From Methanocalculus sp. (GTDB lineage Archaea > Halobacteriota > Methanomicrobia > Methanomicrobiales > Methanocorpusculaceae), in NCBI RefSeq assembly GCF_030651615.1, contig NZ_JAUSCG010000139.1:1-10978 (forward strand): a DNA stretch of 10,978 nt. Reading direction: 5' to 3'. A program made the translations under genes and the position numbers. Of this stretch, positions 5,813 to 10,978 are shown in pieces; the stretch's first letter is position 1, and every line of letters begins with the position of its first letter. The notes below the pieces were generated by a model. That model was not told the origin of the DNA. It did no database searches and saw only the letters and a program-made list of their open reading frames with translations.

Positions 5813-7290
5813 GGATGGGACTCCGGCTCATCATCTGTTTTGAGCGCATACTTTCTCCAGACTTCTTCCCGCCATACAGGGCCGCTATTATAGCTGCAGA
5901 ACGGAATAATCCGCCCGTCAGGGGTTGCATAATGAATACAGCAGCGATTCACCCGGTCAATGTCGTAATTGTAGTTATCCATAAAGTGCATGGTGCCAAC
6001 AAAGAGGGCATTCCAGTGGAACTCTCTGAGGGCATCAAAGTTCTGATGGATGAGCGCGTTTGCAATAAGCCCATAGAAATCTATCGTTTCGTCCCCATCT
6101 TTCTTCAGGGTGTGTCTGAGACTATTGACCCCTTCAAGAAGGGTTCTGTACTTGCTGATGGTTCCACCTTTCTTCAAACCTGCTGCTATCGTTTCGACTG
6201 ATTTAAAGAAAGGCTCCACATCAATCATCCTGTTCACCGGAACCATCCCGTGATCGGTAACAAAGAGATAGGTTGCCGCACCACAGTGGGGATGAGCGGT
6301 GAACTGTATCTGCTGGCGTCCGGTATATGACTTCACAAGATCGATGATCGGTTCTACGCAGGGGATCGGATAGAAGTCTTTTGCCTTCAGGATGCCTTCG
6401 GTCTGTTCTTCAATGCCTTTTAAGAGATCAGGGATGGTGATGCGCTCTTTTAAGATATCGTCATTGCTTGCCGCACCGGTAAATGCTACCGGCTGGAAGT
6501 TTACCCCTCTGATTACGTCAATGTTATCTGCGGCAAATGAGATGATCGCACCTGCTTCATGGTGGTTTTTCCCACGAATAATTGTCGGAACAAGGACGAT
6601 CCCGATCTTCTCTTTGCGGCAGTTCTCAATAGCTCTCTTACTCACTTCAAGGAAGGGGTTTGTCTCTTTGGTCACTCCGTCAAAATGGAGGTATATTGTT
6701 GATACTCCGGCATATTTCAACTTCTGTGCAAGCGTTTCATCCTGGGCGAGCTTAATGCCGTTTGTTGCGATCTGCACCTGATTGAACCCAAGCTCCTTAG
6801 CCCTTTTGATGATCTCCGGAAGATCTTCACGCATCGTCGGCTCACCGCCTGACAACTGAATCGCGGGTGGAGGAACAGGCTTCTGGGCGCGGAGGTTGAT
6901 GAACATCTCTTCTATCTGCTGAAATGTCGGTTCATAGATAAATCCACACGCGCGGGCATTCGCGAAACAGAAATCACAATTGAGATTGCATCGATTGGTT
7001 ACATCAACATTGGCAAGCAGAGTTCCTGATCGATGCTGGTCACAGAGACCGCAATCATATGGACACCCTCTCCGCTCTTCTGGTGTCTTTGAGCTGCTAA
7101 TACCCTGTCCGACGGTGTTGTATATATCAAACCGGTTGAACATGATGGCATCTGACCAGTAAAGTGACCTGAAGGGGCCGTGTTCCGGACATACACGGCG
7201 GATCCAAATAGCATCATCTTCATTGATAAGATCAGCATCAAGCACCACTTTGCAGATGGGGCAGATGCTTTTTGTTTTTCTGATCAGCAT
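5809..7290 (-). CDS. Radical SAM protein of the Tes/MJ0619 type (tetraether lipid synthase or pterin methyltransferase)
   Basis: The product has 493 residues. The radical SAM cluster motif is C101-x3-C105-x2-C108 (RCNLNCDFCF), followed by GGEP at 148-151. Further cysteines suggest extra metal sites: a rubredoxin-like N-terminus with Cys10, Cys13 and Cys34, a CPYDCGLC group (Cys76, Cys80, Cys83) and C-terminal Cys450, Cys451 and Cys465. This arrangement matches MJ0619-like proteins. That family has been described both as a methylase of the dihydro-hydroxymethylpterin precursor of methanopterin and, later, as the tetraether lipid synthase joining archaeol chains. The neighbours support both readings: mptN downstream (4-base overlap) and carS divergent upstream. 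GGGTGAT (7303-7297) is a good Shine-Dalgarno 6 bases before ATG 7290. I therefore withhold a symbol. Confidence 0.85.
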   Translation of the reverse strand: MLIRKTKSICPICKVVLDADLINEDDAIWIRRVCPEHGPFRSLYWSDAIMFNRFDIYNTVGQGISSSKTPEERRGCPYDCGLCDQHRSGTLLANVDVTNRCNLNCDFCFANARACGFIYEPTFQQIEEMFINLRAQKPVPPPAIQLSGGEPTMREDLPEIIKRAKELGFNQVQIATNGIKLAQDETLAQKLKYAGVSTIYLHFDGVTKETNPFLEVSKRAIENCRKEKIGIVLVPTIIRGKNHHEAGAIISFAADNIDVIRGVNFQPVAFTGAASNDDILKERITIPDLLKGIEEQTEGILKAKDFYPIPCVEPIIDLVKSYTGRQQIQFTAHPHCGAATYLFVTDHGMVPVNRMIDVEPFFKSVETIAAGLKKGGTISKYRTLLEGVNSLRHTLKKDGDETIDFYGLIANALIHQNFDALREFHWNALFVGTMHFMDNYNYDIDRVNRCCIHYATPDGRIIPFCSYNSGPVWREEVWRKYALKTDDEPESHP

Positions 7291-7368
7291 TCTTCAATCA
7301 CCCGCGATTACCTTCAATCTAGTATATGATACAGTATTTTTTAAACCTTCCACCATAGTACTTATGAT
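7291..7368. promoter_or_regulatory. Divergent promoter region between the radical SAM gene and carS
   Basis: This is 78 bases. The AT-rich element at 7335-7345, read TTTAAAAAATA on the minus strand, lies about 26 bases before a minus-strand start site near 7314. That would leave a 24-base leader containing the GGGTGAT Shine-Dalgarno. Read on the plus strand, TTTTTTAAA (7337-7345) lies about 26 bases before ATG 7369, as needed for a leaderless carS transcript; carS has no Shine-Dalgarno. A second TATA-like GTATATGAT is at 7322-7330. Start sites are predicted from spacing only. Confidence 0.5.
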
Positions 7369-7926
7369 ATGGGCAGTATCAGTATCGTTTCGCTCCTTTT
7401 ACTTGTTATATCTGCTATCTGGGTAATGCTCCCCGCATATGTCCCAAACCCTGTTGCCGCTGCAACCGGTGGTGGGAGGCCGATTGATGGAGGGAGGTGC
7501 TGGAGTGATGGAAAACGTATATTTGGTGATGGAAAAACGATCCGGGGCCTGATATTTGGAATAGGTGGTGGTGTTGCGATAGGTCTTCTCCAGATCCTCC
7601 TCCAGTCTATGGTCAATATATCTTTTTTACCGGCACATACCTTCCTCTCTGTCATTCTCTTTGCAATTGGTGCGCTCCTTGGAGATCTCGTTAAAAGTTT
7701 CTTCAAGAGGCGGCGTGGTCTTGGAAGGGGAGAGAAATGGCCGATTGCTGATCAGTACGACCTCGTCATCGGTGCATTTGTTCTGGTCCTGATCGTTGAT
7801 CCCGGATGGGTGCAATCTGTGATCACGCTCCCGATTGCTCTTGCCATTCTGATCATAACTCCCCTCCTTCATCGCGGTGCAAATATTCTTGGGTATGTAC
7901 TCGGCATAAAAGAGGTACCATGGTAA
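7369..7926 (+). CDS. carS: CDP-archaeol synthase CarS
   Basis: The product is a 185-residue integral membrane protein of the DUF46/CarS family. It transfers CMP from CTP to digeranylgeranylglyceryl phosphate, giving CDP-archaeol for polar head-group addition. Hydrophobic segments lie at about 5-24, 60-79, 92-108, 131-146 and 150-168. Family motifs are PNPVA (26-30), the charged loop DGKRIFGDGKTIRG (47-60) and GDLVKSFFKRRRG (105-117) followed by PIADQYD (125-131). These cytosolic loops form the CTP/lipid active site in the family. No Shine-Dalgarno is seen before ATG 7369, and an AT-rich box about 26 bases upstream suggests a leaderless start. The stop overlaps pyrE by 7 bases. Confidence 0.92.
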   Translation: MGSISIVSLLLLVISAIWVMLPAYVPNPVAAATGGGRPIDGGRCWSDGKRIFGDGKTIRGLIFGIGGGVAIGLLQILLQSMVNISFLPAHTFLSVILFAIGALLGDLVKSFFKRRRGLGRGEKWPIADQYDLVIGAFVLVLIVDPGWVQSVITLPIALAILIITPLLHRGANILGYVLGIKEVPW

Positions 7927-8432
7927 TCGATATATCGTCTCTCCTGATCCAGTATCATGCGATCGAATTTGGTGATTTCACACTTGCATCTGGTCAAAAA
8001 AGCTCGTATTATGTGGATATTAAACATGCAATGACAAATCCGGTACTGCTTGCTGCTATCGGGCGCGTCGTCTCGGAACGGTTCGAGTTTGATCTTATTG
8101 CGGGTGTGGCTGTTGGTGGTGTTCCTCTTGCTGTTGCCGTATCGCTTGCATCAGGAAAGCCCTATGCGATCATCAGGGCTACTGAGAAGGATCATGGAAA
8201 AGCTGCCCGGGTCATCGGCGATGTTGCAGGCAGGCGTGTACTGCTCATTGAGGATGTAACGACGTCGGGCGGGTCTGCGCTCTATGGTGTAGAAGAGTTG
8301 AGGCGGGCGGGCGGAGTCATTGATCGGGTTGTGACAGTCGTCGATCGTGAGCAGGGTGCAGCTTCGTTCCTTGCCGGGCATGGAATCGAGCTCTTCCCCC
8401 TCGCATGGGTGAGCAATCTCCTGAAGAAGTGA
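7920..8432 (+). CDS. pyrE: Orotate phosphoribosyltransferase
   Basis: The product has 170 residues, typical of the short archaeal PyrE. It joins orotate to PRPP to make orotidine 5'-phosphate, the fifth pyrimidine step. The PRPP-binding motif is RVLLIEDVTTSGGSA (106-120). The catalytic loop is RATEKDHGKA (86-95, Arg86, Lys90, His92), and TLASGQKSSYYVDIK (21-35) is the conserved N-terminal substrate region. ATG 7920 is chosen over an open frame reaching back to 7806, because the extension is unrelated to PyrE and falls within carS. A GAGGT Shine-Dalgarno ends 3 bases before ATG 7920. The 7-base overlap with carS implies coupled translation of a lipid and a pyrimidine enzyme. pyrC lies about 5 kb away on the same strand. 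Confidence 0.94.
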   Translation: MVIDISSLLIQYHAIEFGDFTLASGQKSSYYVDIKHAMTNPVLLAAIGRVVSERFEFDLIAGVAVGGVPLAVAVSLASGKPYAIIRATEKDHGKAARVIGDVAGRRVLLIEDVTTSGGSALYGVEELRRAGGVIDRVVTVVDREQGAASFLAGHGIELFPLAWVSNLLKK

Positions 8433-8440
8433 TATATATT
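8433..8440 (+). promoter_or_regulatory. TATA box for purD-argF
   Basis: TATATATT starts at the base after the pyrE stop codon (8430-8432). Its centre is about 25 bases from ATG 8461, the usual distance from an archaeal TATA box to the start of transcription, so the purD message may be leaderless. A GGTG at 8449-8452, 8 bases before ATG 8461, would be the Shine-Dalgarno if transcription started earlier. Confidence 0.55.
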
Positions 8441-8460
8441 AGTAGAATGGTGTCAAATAC

Positions 8461-9753
8461 ATGGCCATGAAGTTTCTGGTTGTAGGTGGCGGCGGTAGGG
8501 AGCACGCAATAGCCAGAGCACTCTCCTGCAACCCAAATACCGTCATCTATGCTGTAATGTCCAATAGTAATCCTGGTATTGCGACACTCTCTTACGGGTA
8601 TAGTATCGCACAGGAGACTGATGTTGAGCGTATCATCTCCTTTGCAACAGAGGTGGGGATTGATTATGCGGTTATAGGTCCGGAAGCTCCCCTTCAATGC
8701 GGTGTAGTTGATGCTCTGGAAAAACTCGGTATCGGATGTCTCGGTCCATCACAGGCTTCAGCCCGGATAGAGACAGACAAGGCTTTCTGCAGAAGGTTGA
8801 TGAAGGAATATCAGGTTGACGGGCTTCCGGCATATCGGATCTTTCAGGACTCTGCCGAAGCTGTTGACTTCATATCCTCTCATGATGAGGATCTTGTCAT
8901 TAAACCAATAGGTCTCACGGGAGGCAAAGGCGTTAAAGTGATGGGGGAGCATGTGGATCGAGCAGGAGCAATTGAGTATGCACGTTCTATTTCAGATGGT
9001 ATTGTCATCGAAGAACGGCTGATTGGCGAGGAGTTCACCCTGATGGCCTTCGTTGATGGCAGGTCTATTGTTCCGATGCCCCTTGTTCAGGATCATAAAA
9101 GGGCTTTTAATGGAGATACAGGGCCAAATACCGGAGGTATGGGTTCATACAGCCTTTCGGATCATCGTCTTCCTTTTGTGACGGATGCAGACTATGGATC
9201 AGCTCTTCGGATCATGCATGATGTCGTTTCAGCATTAGATCGGTCAGGGACTCCGTATCGTGGGGTGCTCTATGGGCAATTCATGAATACTGTCAGCGGT
9301 CCTAAGGTAATTGAATTTAATGCCCGATTTGGTGATCCTGAAGCGATGAATGTTCTATCCATCCTCTCCTCGGACTTTTCTGAGATAGTCATCCGTGTTG
9401 CGGAAGGTACCCTCCGGCAGTCTGATGTTGTGTTTGAGCAGAAAGCGACTGTATGCAAGTATGTGGTGCCTGCGGGGTATCCCGATGCCCCGGTTGCAGG
9501 TGATCCGATAGATATCCCGCGGGATAATGAAGCATTGCTCTATTATGCAAATGTTTCCGATATTGATGGGCAAATCCTAACCCGGAGATCGCGTTCACTT
9601 GCGTTTGTTGGTGTGGGTCCAACCCTTTCTGATGCTGAACGGTCAGCTGAAGCAGGAGCATCATCGGTTCTTGGGAATGTACGGTACCGGTCGGACATCG
9701 GTAAAGATGAGATCCTTAAGCGCCGGATCGCGCATATGAAGGAATTACGATGA
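8461..9753 (+). CDS. purD: Phosphoribosylamine-glycine ligase (GAR synthetase)
   Basis: The product has 430 residues, standard for monofunctional PurD. It joins glycine to phosphoribosylamine with ATP, the second step of purine synthesis. Landmarks: [10 protein letters not shown] (9-18), IGPEAPL (72-78), GPS (95-97), the ATP-grasp loop [11 protein letters not shown] (148-158), GEEFTLMAF (189-197), [20 protein letters not shown] (210-229) and the metal-binding [10 protein letters not shown] (285-294). ATG 8461 is preferred by Shine-Dalgarno and TATA spacing; ATG 8467 would give the more usual [10 protein letters not shown] start and cannot be excluded. The gene overlaps argF by 4 bases (ATGA), so a purine and an arginine gene share a transcript. 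Confidence 0.95.
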   Translation: MAMKFLVVGGGGREHAIARALSCNPNTVIYAVMSNSNPGIATLSYGYSIAQETDVERIISFATEVGIDYAVIGPEAPLQCGVVDALEKLGIGCLGPSQASARIETDKAFCRRLMKEYQVDGLPAYRIFQDSAEAVDFISSHDEDLVIKPIGLTGGKGVKVMGEHVDRAGAIEYARSISDGIVIEERLIGEEFTLMAFVDGRSIVPMPLVQDHKRAFNGDTGPNTGGMGSYSLSDHRLPFVTDADYGSALRIMHDVVSALDRSGTPYRGVLYGQFMNTVSGPKVIEFNARFGDPEAMNVLSILSSDFSEIVIRVAEGTLRQSDVVFEQKATVCKYVVPAGYPDAPVAGDPIDIPRDNEALLYYANVSDIDGQILTRRSRSLAFVGVGPTLSDAERSAEAGASSVLGNVRYRSDIGKDEILKRRIAHMKELR

Positions 9754-10673
9754 AACAAACTATCCTCTCCATCCTCGATCTTACTTCCGAGGAGATATCA
9801 ACAATTATCAGGAATGCTATCAGGCTCAAAGATGAACGGAAGCGGGGTATTCCTCACCGGCATCTGGAGGGAAAGACTCTCGGGATGATCTTTGAGAAGT
9901 CATCTACAAGGACACGCATCTCATTTGAGGTTGGTATGTATGAACTCGGTGGATCTGCGGTATATCTGAACCCAAAGGACATGCAGCTCGATCGTGGTGA
10001 GGCGGTACAGGATACTGCACGAGTACTCTCGCGGTACCTCTCATCAGTTATGATTCGTGCACATACTCATACATCAATTCAGGCATTCTCAGCTGCTTCT
10101 TCAATTCCTGTCATCAACGGGCTCTCAGATAAAGAGCATCCATGCCAGATATTAGCCGATCTCATGACATTGCAGGAACGGTTTGGCACCCTCTCCGGTA
10201 TCCGGGTCGCATGGATTGGAGATGGGAATAACGTCTGCAACTCTCTTATCCTCTCGACGATCAGAACCGGAATGAAGGTTTCTGTCTCTGTTCCTCCCGG
10301 ATATGAACCGGATGCCGAATGTGTCCACCGTGCTGAGGAAGATGGTTATGTCACATTCCATGCTACGCCGGAGGAGGCAGTGGCTGGAGCCGATGCGATC
10401 TATACTGATACCTGGATCTCAATGGGTGATGAGGATGAACGGGCTGAACGGATGGTGGCATTTGAGAGTTACCGCCTTGATGAGCCGCTACTGAAACTTG
10501 CCTCAAAAGATGCAATCGCCCTCCATTGTCTTCCTGCACACCGGGGTTCTGAGATAACAGATGCTGTGATCGACGGACCACAGAGTGCGGTATGGGATCA
10601 GGCTGAGAACAGGCTTCATGCACAGAAGGCGTTACTGATAGCCCTCTTTGGTCTCGAAGAAAAAATTAGGTAA
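9750..10673 (+). CDS. argF: Ornithine carbamoyltransferase
   Basis: The product has 307 residues, normal for the family. It makes citrulline from ornithine and carbamoyl phosphate in arginine synthesis. The carbamoyl phosphate motif SSTRTR is at 51-56 and HPCQ at 130-133. The ornithine-specific DTWISMG (220-226) and HCLPAHR (259-265, catalytic Cys260) separate it from aspartate carbamoyltransferase. GAAGGAA ending at 9744 is the Shine-Dalgarno, 5 bases before ATG 9750. That ATG overlaps the purD stop (ATGA). The 3' end overlaps the tail of the convergent 76-codon gene by 8 bases. Confidence 0.95.
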   Translation: MKQTILSILDLTSEEISTIIRNAIRLKDERKRGIPHRHLEGKTLGMIFEKSSTRTRISFEVGMYELGGSAVYLNPKDMQLDRGEAVQDTARVLSRYLSSVMIRAHTHTSIQAFSAASSIPVINGLSDKEHPCQILADLMTLQERFGTLSGIRVAWIGDGNNVCNSLILSTIRTGMKVSVSVPPGYEPDAECVHRAEEDGYVTFHATPEEAVAGADAIYTDTWISMGDEDERAERMVAFESYRLDEPLLKLASKDAIALHCLPAHRGSEITDAVIDGPQSAVWDQAENRLHAQKALLIALFGLEEKIR

Positions 10674-10896
10674 TAAATTTTTTAAGTTCTTCAAACATGA
10701 ACGCCTCAACGCGTTCAACCTCTTCTTTCTTTCCACGGAATGCCAGAAGCTGCCGCTCATCTCCATCCATGTTTGCAAAACTCAACTTTGTCATGTGTGG
10801 TACAAGTTCAACGTCATAGCTCTCAAGTACATTGCGTATGATACTTCGCGGCACCCCTGGGGGGATGATCAGATCAAATAACTCTGCTTCTTCCAT
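10666..10896 (-). CDS. 76-residue protein, unidentified
   Basis: The product starts MEEAELFDLIIPPGVPRSII and ends [12 protein letters not shown] do not recognise a named family. Its predicted order is strand (4-11), helix (14-24), strand (about 28-33), strand (about 37-41), strand (about 47-53) and helix (55-75). This compact alpha/beta pattern resembles ferredoxin-like (ACT/NIL-type) domains, but that is a fold guess only. Three observations favour a real gene: the start lies 2 bases after the stop of the upstream minus-strand gene, codon phase and composition look protein-like, and it fills the space to argF with only an 8-base tail overlap. No cysteine, signal peptide or membrane segment is present. 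GGGAGAT about 5 bases before the start could serve as a Shine-Dalgarno. Confidence 0.7.
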   Translation of the reverse strand: MEEAELFDLIIPPGVPRSIIRNVLESYDVELVPHMTKLSFANMDGDERQLLAFRGKKEEVERVEAFMFEELKKFIT

Positions 10897-10898
10897 AT

Positions 10899-10978
10899 TT
10901 ATCTCCCAATCTTCATCCGTTTACTCATGATGCATGGACCTCCACGGACACCACCGAGGGGGTTCCTGGGTTTACCAA
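10899..10978 (-). CDS. C-terminal end of an unidentified protein
   Basis: A minus-strand frame enters from the right edge and ends at TAA (10901-10899), giving 25 residues that end GGVRGGPCIMSKRMKIGR. The glycine- and basic-residue-rich tail with a single cysteine looks conserved in style, but I cannot assign a family. It ends 2 bases before the start of the 76-codon gene, so the two are probably co-transcribed. The frame is inferred from that junction and from absence of stops; the gene body is outside the window. Confidence 0.5.
   Translation of the reverse strand, partial: GKPRNPLGGVRGGPCIMSKRMKIGR

Noticed and set aside
7806..7919. 38-codon N-terminal extension of pyrE
   Set aside because: It lies within carS in another frame, has no PyrE similarity, and ATG 7920 gives the normal length.
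1..10978. Mobile element, CRISPR array, toxin-antitoxin or defence island
   Set aside because: No transposase, integrase, direct-repeat array or known defence domain was seen; nearly all the sequence is explained by conserved housekeeping genes.

Overview
The window is core chromosome of a methanogenic archaeon of moderate GC content, most likely one of the Methanomicrobiales; the order is inferred and could be wrong. The archaeal assignment rests on an archaeal DnaG-type primase, a CDP-archaeol synthase, a tetraether-synthase/methanopterin-type radical SAM protein, an MptN-like tetrahydromethanopterin glutamate ligase and a UPF0058 protein. Shine-Dalgarno sequences of the GGTGAT type and TATA boxes replace bacterial -35/-10 signals. 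I found no RNA genes, insertion sequences, CRISPR arrays, prophage genes or defence systems.

Left block, 1-2757 (+): the 3' end of hypC, then hypA, hypE and pyrC, all overlapping by 1 to 7 bases and so probably one translationally coupled operon. HypC, HypA and HypE mature [NiFe] hydrogenases, which supply electrons in hydrogenotrophic methanogens. PyrC is dihydroorotase.

A 189-base gap follows (2758-2946). It holds an unusual pair of inverted 11-base palindromes and an overlapping 57-codon ORF that ends one base before the next gene. The next gene encodes a small YggU/DUF167 protein (2947-3267).

Information block, 3268-5015 (+): a promoter-bearing gap, archaeal dnaG (start corrected to 3402) and a UPF0058 gene (start corrected to 4731). 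Convergent to these on the minus strand is a two-gene unit, 7290 down to 5024: a radical SAM protein of the Tes/MJ0619 type followed, with a 4-base overlap, by an MptN-like ATP-grasp ligase.

Right block, 7369-10673 (+): carS (CDP-archaeol synthase) is divergent from the radical SAM gene across 78 bases. It overlaps pyrE by 7 bases. purD has its own TATA box and overlaps argF by 4 bases. The argF tail overlaps by 8 bases with a minus-strand two-gene unit running in from the right edge: an unidentified 76-residue protein and the last 25 residues of another unidentified protein.

Taken together the genes cover hydrogenase maturation, pyrimidine (pyrC, pyrE), purine (purD) and arginine (argF) synthesis, replication/RNA processing, archaeal membrane lipids and the methanogenic C1 carrier. 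The least explained parts are the 2758-2946 spacer, the exact role of the radical SAM gene, which sits between a lipid gene and a pterin gene, and the two unidentified genes at the right edge.
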